Numbered from the stretch's first letter, positions 17,297-26,342 are shown. The stretch: 64,000 nt of DNA from Ruegeria atlantica (GCF_013033965.1 NZ_WQFE01000009.1:124001-188000); one strand, 5' to 3'. Notes: generated by a model from the sequence alone, not told the origin. Numbers and translations: made by a program.

Positions 17297-18973
17297 TTAG
17301 TCGCCAGACTTCAGCGCTGCACCCAGGATGTCGCCCAGCGATGCGCCCGAGTCGGAAGAACCGTACTGTTCCACGGCCTCTTTCTCTTCGGCGATTTCGC
17401 GCGCCTTGATCGACAGGCCCAGACGGCGGGTCTTGCTGTCGACGTTGGTGACGCGGACGTCGATCTTGTCGCTGACCGAGAAACGCTCGGGGCGCTGCTC
17501 TGCACGGTCGCGTGACAGGTCCGAACGACGGATGAACGACTTCATGCCTTCGTACTCGACCTCGATGCCGCCATCTTCGATCGCGGTGACTTCGACAGTG
17601 ATAACCGAGCCACGCTTCACGCCGCCCACGGCTTCGGCGAACTTGTCACCACCCAGGGCTTTGATCGACAGCGAGATACGCTCTTTTTCGACGTCAACTT
17701 CCGAGACAACGGCCGAAACCATGTCGCCTTTGCGGTAGTTCTGGATCGCATCCTCGCCACGCTCGTCCCAGGACAGATCGGACAGGTGAACCATGCCGTC
17801 GATGTCGCCTTCGAGGCCAATGAACAGACCGAATTCGGTGATGTTCTTGACTTCGCCTTCGACCTCGGTGCCCTCGGGGTGTGTTTCTGCAAACACTTCC
17901 CATGGGTTGCGCATGGTCTGCTTAAGGCCCAGAGACACGCGACGCTTGGCGCCGTCGATTTCCAGAACCATGACGTCGACTTCCTGGCTGGTCGAAACGA
18001 TCTTGCCGGGGTGGACGTTTTTCTTGGTCCAGGACATCTCGGAGACGTGGACCAGACCTTCGACACCGGCTTCCAGCTCGACGAACGCGCCGTAGTCGGT
18101 GATGTTGGTGACGCGACCCTGATGAACCGAGCCCAGCGGGTACTTGGCAGCGACCAGATCCCACGGATCTTCCTGCAGCTGCTTCATGCCCAGGCTGATG
18201 CGGTGAGTCTCTTTGTTGATCTTGATGACCTGAACCTTGATGGTTTCACCGATCGTCAGGATCTCGGACGGATGGTTCACACGGCGCCATGCCATGTCGG
18301 TGACGTGCAGCAGGCCGTCAACGCCGCCCAGGTCAACAAATGCACCGTATTCAGTGATGTTCTTGACAACACCCTCGACGGTCTGACCTTCGGACAGGTT
18401 GCCGATGACTTCGGCGCGCTGTTCGGCACGCGATTCTTCCAGGATTGCGCGGCGCGAAACAACGATGTTGCCACGGCGGCGGTCCATTTTCAGAATCTGG
18501 AACGGCTGCTTCAGACCCATCAGCGGGCCAGCGTCGCGCACGGGGCGAACGTCAACCTGCGAGCCGGGAAGGAACGCAACTGCGCCACCCAGATCGACGG
18601 TGAAGCCACCTTTGACGCGACCAAAGATTGCACCTTCGACACGCTGGTCGTCGGCATATGCTTTTTCCAGACGGTCCCATGCCTCTTCACGGCGGGCCAT
18701 CTCGCGCGAGATGACGGCTTCGCCACGGGCGTTTTCAGCGGCGCGAAGGTAAACTTCTACCTCATCACCAACAGCGATTTCAGGGGCTTCGCCGGGATTT
18801 GCGAATTCTTTCAGATCAACGCGGCCTTCCATTTTGTAGCCTACGTCGATGATGGCTTGGCCGGCTTCGATCGCCAGAACCTTGCCTTTGACAACAGAAC
18901 CCTCTTCGGGCGTGTCCATTTCGAAGCTTTCGTTCAGGAGGGCTTCGAATTCCTCCATAGATGTATCAGCCAT
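17297..18973 (-). CDS. rpsA: 30S ribosomal protein S1
   Basis: 558 residues with six S1 OB-fold repeats, recognisable by recurring blocks such as ITEYGAFVDLGGVDGLLHVTD, ITDYGAFVELEAGVEGLVHV and ITEFGLFIGLEGDIDGMVHL (each at a repeat start). S1 recruits mRNA to the ribosome. The opening MADTSMEEFEALLNESF is the standard alphaproteobacterial start, with AGAGG upstream; the frame extends to 19078 without support. In many relatives rpsA directly follows cmk; here about 5.4 kb of other genes lie between. Confidence 0.96.
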   Translation of the reverse strand: MADTSMEEFEALLNESFEMDTPEEGSVVKGKVLAIEAGQAIIDVGYKMEGRVDLKEFANPGEAPEIAVGDEVEVYLRAAENARGEAVISREMARREEAWDRLEKAYADDQRVEGAIFGRVKGGFTVDLGGAVAFLPGSQVDVRPVRDAGPLMGLKQPFQILKMDRRRGNIVVSRRAILEESRAEQRAEVIGNLSEGQTVEGVVKNITEYGAFVDLGGVDGLLHVTDMAWRRVNHPSEILTIGETIKVQVIKINKETHRISLGMKQLQEDPWDLVAAKYPLGSVHQGRVTNITDYGAFVELEAGVEGLVHVSEMSWTKKNVHPGKIVSTSQEVDVMVLEIDGAKRRVSLGLKQTMRNPWEVFAETHPEGTEVEGEVKNITEFGLFIGLEGDIDGMVHLSDLSWDERGEDAIQNYRKGDMVSAVVSEVDVEKERISLSIKALGGDKFAEAVGGVKRGSVITVEVTAIEDGGIEVEYEGMKSFIRRSDLSRDRAEQRPERFSVSDKIDVRVTNVDSKTRRLGLSIKAREIAEEKEAVEQYGSSDSGASLGDILGAALKSGD

Positions 18974-19074
18974 GTGGCGTTGTTTTCCTCTACATAACGT
19001 TTTTGCTGGCCGAGCGGTTGTCTCCGCCGGTCTTGATTCATGGTGCCATCGGACGTGACCCGGTGCGCCCCTGA

Positions 19075-19108
19075 GCAAACAAACACAAAGGGCCGAGGTA
19101 ACCCGGCC
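19075..19108 (-). terminator. terminator-like hairpin between the DUF6525 gene and rpsA
   Basis: GGGCCG at 19089-19094 and CGGCCC at 19103-19108 form a stem; on the minus strand TTTGTGTTTGTTTG follows. It may end the upstream small gene or act as an attenuator in the rpsA leader. Confidence 0.6.
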
Positions 19109-19222
19109 CTGCTCAGAAACGTCATCCGGACGTTGACCGCCCTTGTGTTGACAGCGCGCGTATATGCGGAATCACCAACAGGCGCAAGAGGAAAGCCTTG
19201 AAACACAGGGGCTCGGCGTCCA

Positions 19223-19498
19223 TCAGGGTCGCTGCGCTGTGCCCCAGACCCGTGCATCCCGTTGCAGCATCGTTTGCTCGATCGCGTTCAAACGCGAATA
19301 GGCTTCTTCGGGATCATGTGAACCGCCAACTATGTCCCAAACTCGCAGAGCCGATGCCGGGCTCCACGGCAGACAGGCCGCGGCAAGCCACTTTCGCAAA
19401 TCGGCGGGCAACGCATCATAGGCCTCCATGGGTGAGCCCGCACGGCGACGGCGTTTGATCTGGCTGCGCAGGTTTCGGTTCTTTCTACGATCAGTCAT
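19223..19498 (-). CDS. small basic protein, DUF6525-like
   Basis: 91 residues from the ATG at 19498 (MTDRRKNRNLRS). The N-terminal third is highly basic (QIKRRRRAGSPM) and the middle has DLRKWLAAACLPWSPASALRV. This pattern recalls the DUF6525 family of Rhodobacteraceae, function unknown. Its start codon overlaps an inverted repeat (19498-19524). The family assignment is from memory of the pattern and is tentative. Confidence 0.6.
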   Translation of the reverse strand: MTDRRKNRNLRSQIKRRRRAGSPMEAYDALPADLRKWLAAACLPWSPASALRVWDIVGGSHDPEEAYSRLNAIEQTMLQRDARVWGTAQRP

Positions 19499-19524
19499 TG
19501 CGCACTCCATTCACTGGTGCGCAA
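19498..19524. promoter_or_regulatory. inverted repeat over the start of the small basic protein gene
   Basis: TTGCGCAC at 19498-19505 and GTGCGCAA at 19517-19524 are perfect 8-bp arms separated by 11 bases. On the minus strand the hairpin loop carries GGAG and one arm touches the ATG, so it could mask translation start, or be a protein site. Confidence 0.4.
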
Positions 19525-19711
19525 GAACCCAATCTGTACTGTGTTCATAGATATTGTCATGCTCGCCCAACCTTTTGCTATGTTATTACATCAAGATAAT
19601 TTGAGCGCAACCATCACCTTTAAGCGAATCACCTAATTTCTGCGATGATTGTCGCGTTTCGAACAGCAAAGCCTGAGGCAAGTGCAAAGCTTGGAAAAGC
19701 CGGAGGATTCC

Positions 19712-21187
19712 ATGGGCCAACACCTGAACTTTCTTGTCATCATTTCGGATGAACACCGCAAGGATGCGATGGGGTGTGCGGGCCATCCGATTGTCAAAAC
19801 GCCCAATTTGGACGCACTCGCCGCGCGCGGTACAGTATTCTTGTCCGCCTACACGCCGTCACCCATGTGCGTCCCCACTCGGGCTGCATTGGCGACCGGT
19901 GATTGGGTTCACACGACAGGCAACTGGGATAGTGCCACGCCCTATAACGGACACCCACGCAGTTGGATGCGGCAATTGCGAGATGCAGGTCGCGAGGTTG
20001 TTTCCATTGGAAAATTGCATTTCAGATCCAACGATGACGACAACGGTTTCTCGCAGGAAATCCTGCCGATGCATGTGGTCGGAGGCGTTGGCTGGGCCGT
20101 AGGTCTTCTGCGCGAGAACCCACCTGCCTACGATTCGGCATCAGAATTGGCGAACGATGTGGGCATTGGGCCCAGCACCTATTCCGATTACGATCTGGAC
20201 ATTACCACGGCGGCTGAGACCTGGTTGACCGATCCCGAGCGCCAGAACCAACCCTGGGCAGCGTTCATGTCGCTGGTCAGCCCACACTATCCTTTAACTT
20301 GCCCCAAGGAATGGTACGACCTTTACGATCCCGAACAGATGGACTTGCCAGTCGGATATGGCAAAGGGCTGCCCGATCATGAAGAGCTGCGCAACATCGC
20401 CGCGTTCTTCAACTACGACGACTATTTCGACGAGCAGAAAATGCGCGAAGCCAAGGCGGCCTATTATGGTCTGACCTCATTTATGGATGACTGCGTGGGC
20501 CGTATCCTAAAAGCCCTGTCTAACAGCGGCCAGACAGAGAATACGGTTGTGATCTATGTCTCGGACCATGGTGACATGATGGGGGATCAAGGGTTCTGGA
20601 CCAAACAGGTGATGTACGAGGCAAGCGCAGGCATCCCGATGATCGCAGCGGGCCCGGGCATTCCGGCGGGGCGGCGTGTCACGACGTGCACCAACCTGAC
20701 GGACATCGCCGCAACCGCTCGGGACGTTTGCGGGGTCGAAGACGACGACGGCAACGCCCGTCAACCCGGCATCTCTTTGATGGGGCTGGCAAATGCCCCG
20801 GACAACCCTGACCGGACCGGGTTCAGCGAATATCATGATGGCGGATCGAAAACCGGCAGTTTCATGGTGCGGTGGGGTAACTGGAAATACGTCTACTACG
20901 TCGGACAGCCCCCGCAGTTGTTCGACCTGTCAACCGACCCGCACGAAAAGATCAATCGCGCGCACGACCGGGCGAATGACCCAATGGTGCAGGCGGCATT
21001 GATCGAGGGGGAACGCCGCCTGCGCGAGATATGCGATCCCGAAGAGGTCAACGCCCGCGCCTTTGCCGACCAGCGCAAGAAGATCGAAGATCTTGGCGGA
21101 GAAGACGCCTGCCGCACCGCCTACGTGTTCAATCACACGCCCACCCCGTCCGAACAGGAAAAGCTGAGCGAAGGACCTGCACTTTAG
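19712..21187 (+). CDS. type I sulfatase-family hydrolase (choline-sulfatase / phosphonate-monoester-hydrolase-like)
   Basis: 491 residues of the alkaline-phosphatase-like sulfatase fold. The formylglycine signature is MCVPTRAAL at about 50-58, where Cys would be oxidised to formylglycine. Metal-site residues appear in IISDEH and VSDHGDMMG, and a catalytic Lys in FWTKQ. No signal peptide is seen, suggesting a cytoplasmic enzyme. GGAGG precedes the ATG at 19712. No formylglycine-generating enzyme or sulfate transporter is adjacent. The substrate (sulfate ester, phosphonate or phosphodiester) cannot be decided. Confidence 0.85.
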   Translation: MGQHLNFLVIISDEHRKDAMGCAGHPIVKTPNLDALAARGTVFLSAYTPSPMCVPTRAALATGDWVHTTGNWDSATPYNGHPRSWMRQLRDAGREVVSIGKLHFRSNDDDNGFSQEILPMHVVGGVGWAVGLLRENPPAYDSASELANDVGIGPSTYSDYDLDITTAAETWLTDPERQNQPWAAFMSLVSPHYPLTCPKEWYDLYDPEQMDLPVGYGKGLPDHEELRNIAAFFNYDDYFDEQKMREAKAAYYGLTSFMDDCVGRILKALSNSGQTENTVVIYVSDHGDMMGDQGFWTKQVMYEASAGIPMIAAGPGIPAGRRVTTCTNLTDIAATARDVCGVEDDDGNARQPGISLMGLANAPDNPDRTGFSEYHDGGSKTGSFMVRWGNWKYVYYVGQPPQLFDLSTDPHEKINRAHDRANDPMVQAALIEGERRLREICDPEEVNARAFADQRKKIEDLGGEDACRTAYVFNHTPTPSEQEKLSEGPAL

Positions 21188-21243
21188 TTTAGGGCCTTCG
21201 CTCTTTTTGCGGATACCTGATCAAGGCAGAGCGCTGGGAATGT

Positions 21244-22923
21244 CTAGAACAGTTGCAGATCTTTCCTACCGCTTTGGATTTCGGCGAGGTTGGGCATGTT
21301 CTGGACCGCCACGGGCGCAAGCTGTTCGCCCGGCATCGCAACCGTCGGTCGCGCTACCTTGCCAAAAGTTGGTTTCTCCAACTCTCCGCGGATGTCACGC
21401 AACAACGTTTTGTGATCGGGCATCGTTTTGAGTATCTGCGAAAGATCCACTTTTGCGCCCTTACACCATTGGAACCAGATCGGTCTTTTCAATGGCCGCA
21501 GGCGATCCCGGATGCCGGTTCCATAGCCGGTGTCATAGACCTGTTTGCCCAACAGAACCGTTTGGTAAACGCGGAAGTTAAACAGCGTTGCAAACTCGAT
21601 ATCATGTTCCATGGGCAAGCGGTGCTGCCACAACTCAAGGTTCTCGGCTAACCGATCCGGGATTTTCATCTCGGTGCGTGCGTCGATCCAGTATTGGTCG
21701 TCCGTGCGGTTGCCCAACCGGTAATGCAGGCAGATAAAATCCAGAACCTCGTCATAGAGCTTGTTCATCTGGCGATTATATCTGTCCCGCAGTGACGACT
21801 CGATGTCCCGCGTCGGCAGGTGCTCGGCGAACCAGCGAATTGCGTGATCAATCATGTGGATTGCGGTGCTTTCCAATGGCTCGATAAACCCGCCGGACAG
21901 ACCGATTGCCACACAGTTCTTGACCCAGGCATTGCGCACGCGCCCGATGCGCATCGGGATCACGCGCGGTGTCAAACCCTTGCCGCTATCCCCCAACCAT
22001 TCAAGATATTCATCCGCCGCCTGATCATCCGTCCGATGCGCGGATGAGAAAACATAGCCCGTGCCCACACGGTTGTAGAGTGGCACCCGCCATGTCCAAC
22101 CGGCGCCTAATGCAGTGGACCGAGTGACGCTTTCGATCTTGTCCGGATCCGGATGTTCGATCTGCAGCGCCATGGCGCGATCGTTCGGCAGATAGTCCGA
22201 GTAATCCATAAACGGCTCACCCAGAGCTTTGTTGATGATCAACCCGCGGAACCCGGTGCAATCGACAACCATCTCTATGTCGTGGCGGCCTTTGTGCTCT
22301 AGTATCAGGTGGCTGACGTTGCCCTGTTCGTCCAGCTCAACCGCTTGCACCTCATCCTGAATATGCTCTACGCCGCGCTTGGTGCAGATTTTGGTGAGCA
22401 TGCCGGCAAACTTCACAGCGTCCAGATGATAGGCGTAGCCAAACCGTTGCTCAAACTCGGGCTGACCTAACTGTCGTGCGCCTTTGCACAGGCGTGCCAG
22501 GTCGTCATGTGGTGAGATGGACTGTGTAAAGTCCCGGTCCCCATTGCCAAAGCGCAGGAAGTACTCGGCGGCCTCCAACCCCTCGAGCATCTGGCCGTGG
22601 GCAAAGGGGTTCACGTAATCTATGCGATCACCCTTTGCGTCCTTGTTCCAATTGCAAAACTTAACACCCAGCTTGAACGACGCGTTGGTTTCGCGAAAAA
22701 AATCCCGCTCAGATATACCCGCCTGACGCAGCGTGACTGGCATGCGTGGCACGGTTGCTTCGCCGACACCAACGGTCGAAATATTGGGGCTTTCGATCAG
22801 GCAGATACGCGGGCGATCCTTGGTCGCTGAGGTGCGCGATAACACCATATCCAAGATCAGCGCGGTCATCCAACCCGCCGTTCCACCACCGACGATGGTG
22901 ATTTTACTCAAACGATTTTTCAT
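21244..22923 (-). CDS. flavin-dependent tryptophan-halogenase-family enzyme
   Basis: 559 residues. FAD-binding GGGTAGWMTALIL opens the protein; the halogenase signature W-x-W-x-x-P is WTWRVP at 276-281. Lys84 in ASFKLGVKF lines up with the essential Lys79 of PrnA that carries hypohalite, and the acidic catalytic position lies in FIEPLEST (348-351). These residues argue for a working halogenase rather than a monooxygenase. Family members act on free or carrier-bound aromatic substrates with a separate flavin reductase, which is not seen nearby. The start at 22923 matches PrnA; an in-frame ATG at 22998 would add 25 residues. Substrate unknown. Confidence 0.88.
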   Translation of the reverse strand: MKNRLSKITIVGGGTAGWMTALILDMVLSRTSATKDRPRICLIESPNISTVGVGEATVPRMPVTLRQAGISERDFFRETNASFKLGVKFCNWNKDAKGDRIDYVNPFAHGQMLEGLEAAEYFLRFGNGDRDFTQSISPHDDLARLCKGARQLGQPEFEQRFGYAYHLDAVKFAGMLTKICTKRGVEHIQDEVQAVELDEQGNVSHLILEHKGRHDIEMVVDCTGFRGLIINKALGEPFMDYSDYLPNDRAMALQIEHPDPDKIESVTRSTALGAGWTWRVPLYNRVGTGYVFSSAHRTDDQAADEYLEWLGDSGKGLTPRVIPMRIGRVRNAWVKNCVAIGLSGGFIEPLESTAIHMIDHAIRWFAEHLPTRDIESSLRDRYNRQMNKLYDEVLDFICLHYRLGNRTDDQYWIDARTEMKIPDRLAENLELWQHRLPMEHDIEFATLFNFRVYQTVLLGKQVYDTGYGTGIRDRLRPLKRPIWFQWCKGAKVDLSQILKTMPDHKTLLRDIRGELEKPTFGKVARPTVAMPGEQLAPVAVQNMPNLAEIQSGRKDLQLF

Positions 22924-22960
22924 GTTTCTTCTGTCCCTGTTGGCTTTAGGGATTTTTAGC

Positions 22961-22997
22961 TGCTGCCCCTTTTTTGTTTGGGGCTTGTAAGGCAGCA
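22961..22997 (-). promoter_or_regulatory. two mutually exclusive hairpins in the halogenase leader
   Basis: TGCTGCC/GGCAGCA (22961-22967 with 22991-22997) and GCCCC/GGGGC (22965-22969 with 22980-22984) share bases and cannot form together. They lie between a likely promoter and the start at 22923. Confidence 0.35.
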
Positions 22998-23018
22998 TTC
23001 CCTTTTAGCTTAAAAGAG

Positions 23019-23027
23019 ACTATAGCA
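23019..23027 (-). promoter_or_regulatory. extended -10 promoter of the halogenase gene
   Basis: Minus-strand TGCTATAGT is a good extended -10 element about 95 bases before the halogenase ATG; no strong -35 box is seen. Confidence 0.45.
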
Positions 23028-23104
23028 GCTTTCCTTCATCCAGCTAGGGCCAATGACGCAACGATCTGTACTCGAATGGGACTGGATCGAGCCTCAGGCG
23101 AGAC

Positions 23105-23629
23105 TCAGATTTCTTCGCCCTTTTTCAGAAGCTCTTCGATCAGATCACGCTGCAGATCATGGCTGTCGCCCCCACCGAATTCCGCCGCGCCACCGGAGTA
23201 CAACGTTCCATAGGTCTTGGCGATATTCACGGTCTGGGCCAGCCCAGAGATCAATTGGTTCTTGTCCAGCCGGGATAACGGATGGATGAATGCCGCCCAT
23301 AACGTGCCATTCGCGATCGCATAACGCGCGTCCAAAGTGCTGTCAAAATTTGCCTGCATCATGCGTTGAAGATCTGCGGGCGACAATTCCGTGGCACTTC
23401 CAATTGCGACCATCGCCCGCATCCGGTCAGCATTGGTATCCGTAACGACCAGTACCGTCAGGTCCGAGACCTTCAGTTCAAACCCCGGTCCGAACGGCTG
23501 TGCGTCGGGGTCGAGCGCAAAAATGATCTTTCCCAACCGCTCATACGTCATCGGAGGTTCCGGCTCGGCGGCCTCTTGGGACAATGCGCTTCCGGCGAGG
23601 AAAATCATCAATACGGCTAGTCGGATCAT
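23105..23629 (-). CDS. secreted hypothetical protein
   Basis: 174 residues with a signal peptide (MIRLAVLMIFLAGSALS). The mature part has alternating strands and helices (ELKVSDLTVLVVTDTNADRM, then a long helix, then YAIANGTLWAAFIHPL) that vaguely recall the CesT/YbjN chaperone fold; I do not recognise the family. GGAG lies before the ATG at 23629. It is upstream of the halogenase gene on the same strand, about 180 bases away, with a separate promoter in between. Confidence 0.7.
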   Translation of the reverse strand: MIRLAVLMIFLAGSALSQEAAEPEPPMTYERLGKIIFALDPDAQPFGPGFELKVSDLTVLVVTDTNADRMRAMVAIGSATELSPADLQRMMQANFDSTLDARYAIANGTLWAAFIHPLSRLDKNQLISGLAQTVNIAKTYGTLYSGGAAEFGGGDSHDLQRDLIEELLKKGEEI

Positions 23630-23847
23630 GGTAACGCTCCTGCAGGCTATAGGCCGACAATAGGGGCCAGCCGCAGACCTGACCAAACAAAGCTTAGTGA
23701 GGTGGTCCCTCAGGGCAACCACAGCTTTGGACGATCTGCAAGATACTTGGGGCTTCCTGCGATAGCTCGTTCAGAAACTTGTTCCTAGCTTTGGATCAGC
23801 GGCCGGATGACCCGCCGGCCCAAGCCTGAGAAAGAAAGGAAACACAA

Positions 23848-24327
23848 ATGAAGTCTCTCGTTCTGACCACTCTGATCGCCACCCTGCCCCTGATCGCGGC
23901 CCCGGCCTTTGCCGCAGATGAGATCAATGTATCAAACGGCATTTCCGCCGCCGGTGCACCGCTTGCCGCGCACGGGGTCGATCTGGTGGCCCTCGTCAAC
24001 GACGGCAACCCAGTCGACGGCTTTGCCAACCATTCGGCGACCTATGACGGCGCATCATACTACTTCACCAGCGCTGCCAACCGCGAAGCGTTCGAGGCCA
24101 ACCCTGCCGCCTATCTGCCCCAGCATGGCGGGTTCTGTTCTTTCGGCGTTTCGGTGGGCAAAAAGTTTGACGGCGACCCGGATCAGTATCTGGTCGCAGA
24201 CGGCAAGCTGTATCTGTTCCTGAACGCGGACACTCGCGCGGCGTTCCTGGAAGATGTCACGACCACATCCAAAACCGCTGACGATCAGTGGTCAAAGATC
24301 AAAAACATCGCGGTCGGCGAGCTGTAA
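23848..24327 (+). CDS. exported YHS-domain protein
   Basis: 159 residues: signal peptide (LIATLPLIAAPAFA, cleavage near 22) and a YHS-like domain with ALVNDGNPVDGFANHS, YYFTSAANREAFEANPAAYLPQHGGFCSFGVSVG. YHS domains are small modules linked to metal or heme handling; the single Cys is in GGFCSFG. AAAGGAAA precedes the ATG. It diverges from the hypothetical gene and converges on cmk. Confidence 0.85.
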   Translation: MKSLVLTTLIATLPLIAAPAFAADEINVSNGISAAGAPLAAHGVDLVALVNDGNPVDGFANHSATYDGASYYFTSAANREAFEANPAAYLPQHGGFCSFGVSVGKKFDGDPDQYLVADGKLYLFLNADTRAAFLEDVTTTSKTADDQWSKIKNIAVGEL

Positions 24328-24344
24328 TCTGCCTGTTTTAGACC

Positions 24345-24382
24345 AAGGCCTGCGCGGTTACGTCCCCGCAGGCCTTTTTGTT
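24345..24382 (+). terminator. rho-independent terminator of the YHS gene, overlapping the cmk 3-prime end
   Basis: AAGGCCTGCG at 24345-24354 pairs with CGCAGGCCTT at 24367-24376, followed by TTTTG. The right arm is coding sequence for the last cmk residues, and the cmk stop lies in the loop. Confidence 0.85.
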
Positions 24383-24984
24383 TCAATGACCTCGATGGCT
24401 TTTGCCAGGGCGGCTTCGATGCTCAGGTCTGATGTATCCAGCAAGACGGCGTCTTCTGGCGGTTTCATGGGCGCGGTGCTGCGCTCGGCATCCCGTGCGT
24501 CCCGCTCTTTTACGTCCGACAACACTTGTTCACGCGTGACATCGCTGCCCTTCGCGCTGAGTTCAAGGTAACGGCGCTCGGCCCGAACCTCGGGGCTGGC
24601 TGTGACGAACAGTTTCACCTCGGCCTCAGGACATATCACCGTACCGATATCGCGGCCGTCCAGAACAGCGCCGCCGCGGCGGCGCGCAAATGCCCGCTGG
24701 AAATCAACCAACGCGGCGCGGACCTCGCGGATCACGGCTACTTTTGAGGCCGCCTGCGCAATCTCCGCCGTGCGCAAATCGCCTTGTTCCAGTTCTTCAG
24801 CGGTTAGTGCCTGCGCAGCCGCAATCGGTTCCATCCCCTGCAATGTCCGGCGTCCGACCGCGCGGTACAAAAGCCCGGTGTCCAGATGTGCGAACCGAAA
24901 CCGGGCCGCGAGTGCTTTGGAAATCGTGCCCTTCCCCGCCGCCGCAGGTCCGTCAATGGCGATTGTAAACTGCGATTCCGACAT
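24358..24984 (-). CDS. cmk: cytidylate kinase
   Basis: 208 residues, phosphorylates CMP and dCMP. P-loop [17 protein letters not shown], nucleotide-binding [26 protein letters not shown] and the lid [16 protein letters not shown] are all canonical. It starts 5 bases after the aroA stop, so it is translated from the aroA message. Its end overlaps the terminator of the convergent YHS gene. Confidence 0.97.
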   Translation of the reverse strand: MSESQFTIAIDGPAAAGKGTISKALAARFRFAHLDTGLLYRAVGRRTLQGMEPIAAAQALTAEELEQGDLRTAEIAQAASKVAVIREVRAALVDFQRAFARRRGGAVLDGRDIGTVICPEAEVKLFVTASPEVRAERRYLELSAKGSDVTREQVLSDVKERDARDAERSTAPMKPPEDAVLLDTSDLSIEAALAKAIEVIETKRPAGT

Positions 24985-24989
24985 TGAAC

Positions 24990-26342
24990 CTACCGATTAT
25001 TGCGTTGCAGTTTCGCACCCAATGTGGCCATCAAAGGCTCGAAAATCGGGAACGACGTGGCGATCGGACCCGCATCGTCGACAGTGACACCCTTTTTGGC
25101 GCCCATCCCCAAAATCATGAACGACATAGCGATCCGGTGGTCCAGAAAGCTCTCGCACGTGCCGCCACCTGGGACATTACCGATGCTCAACCCTTCGACT
25201 GACCACCAATCATCACCTTCTTCGACAGTTACACCGTTGGCGCGCAGGCCACGGGCCATTGCGTCGATCCGGTCACTTTCTTTCACGCGCAGCTCTTTTA
25301 CGCCGCCCATCATCGTGACGCCCGTGGCGTTGGCCGCAATCACGGACAATACAGGGTATTCATCGATCATCGAGGCCGCGCGTTCGGGCGGCACGTTGAT
25401 CCCCTTCATATTTGGCGAATACTTAGCCCGCAGATCGGCGACGGGTTCGCCCCCCTCTTCGCGCTCATTCTCATAGGTCAGATCTGCACCCATCTCGCGC
25501 AGCGTGGTGAACAAACCAGCGCGGGTGGGATTCAGACCGATACCCGGCACCAGAACGTCCGACCCCGGCGTGATCAGCGCGGCACAGACCGGAAACGCCG
25601 CGCTGGACGGATCGCGTGGAACGGCAATGATCTGCGGTTTCAACTCGGGGCGACCGGTCAGAGTGATAACCCGGCCTTCATCAGTGTCCTCAACGGTGAT
25701 TTCCGCGCCGAAGCCTGCCAGCATACGTTCGGAATGGTCGCGGGTGGCTTCTTTCTCGATAACCACAGTTTTGCCCGGAGCGTTAAGCCCGGCAAGCAGT
25801 ACTGCGGATTTCACCTGAGCCGACGGCACCGGGACCTCGTATCGCACCGGTGTCGAGTCAGCGGCCCCAACGATGGTCATCGGCAGGCGTCCCCCAGAGC
25901 GGCCCACCGATTGCGTGCCAAACAGCGCCAGTGGATCTGTGACCCGCGCCATCGGGCGTTTGTTCAGGCTGGCATCGCCGGTAAAGGTTGCCGTGATCGG
26001 ACAGGTCGCCATCGCGCCCATGATCAAACGAACGCCAGTGCCTGAGTTGCCGCAATCAATCACCTGATCGGGTTCGGCAAATCCACCGACACCTACACCG
26101 TGCACGGTCCACTCACCGCCACCGTGATCGGTGACCTCGGCCCCAAAGGCGCGCATGGCCTTGGCGGTGTCCAGAACGTCCTCGCCTTCCAATAGGCCCG
26201 AGATTTTAGTCTCACCCACGGCCATCGCCCCCAGGATCAACGACCGGTGCGAGATCGACTTGTCGCCGGGTACCTCTGCCGTGCCGGTCAACGGGCCGCA
26301 GGGATGCGAGGTCATCGGGATGGGCGTGCCGTGTCCGGACAT
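24990..26342 (-). CDS. aroA: 3-phosphoshikimate 1-carboxyvinyltransferase (EPSP synthase)
   Basis: 450 residues, sixth step of the shikimate pathway. Motifs [47 protein letters not shown] and LRVKESDRI are present, and the opening resembles the class II (Agrobacterium CP4-like) enzymes. At the position where CP4 has Ala in GNAATG this protein has Gly in GNSGTG. AGGAG precedes the ATG at 26342. It is upstream of and coupled to cmk. Confidence 0.96.
   Translation of the reverse strand: MSGHGTPIPMTSHPCGPLTGTAEVPGDKSISHRSLILGAMAVGETKISGLLEGEDVLDTAKAMRAFGAEVTDHGGGEWTVHGVGVGGFAEPDQVIDCGNSGTGVRLIMGAMATCPITATFTGDASLNKRPMARVTDPLALFGTQSVGRSGGRLPMTIVGAADSTPVRYEVPVPSAQVKSAVLLAGLNAPGKTVVIEKEATRDHSERMLAGFGAEITVEDTDEGRVITLTGRPELKPQIIAVPRDPSSAAFPVCAALITPGSDVLVPGIGLNPTRAGLFTTLREMGADLTYENEREEGGEPVADLRAKYSPNMKGINVPPERAASMIDEYPVLSVIAANATGVTMMGGVKELRVKESDRIDAMARGLRANGVTVEEGDDWWSVEGLSIGNVPGGGTCESFLDHRIAMSFMILGMGAKKGVTVDDAGPIATSFPIFEPLMATLGAKLQRNNR

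Noticed and set aside
17786-18997. A 403-codon plus-strand frame opposite rpsA
   Set aside because: Antisense to six S1 repeats; its sequence has repeated Asp/Val/Phe patterns that mirror the S1 codons.
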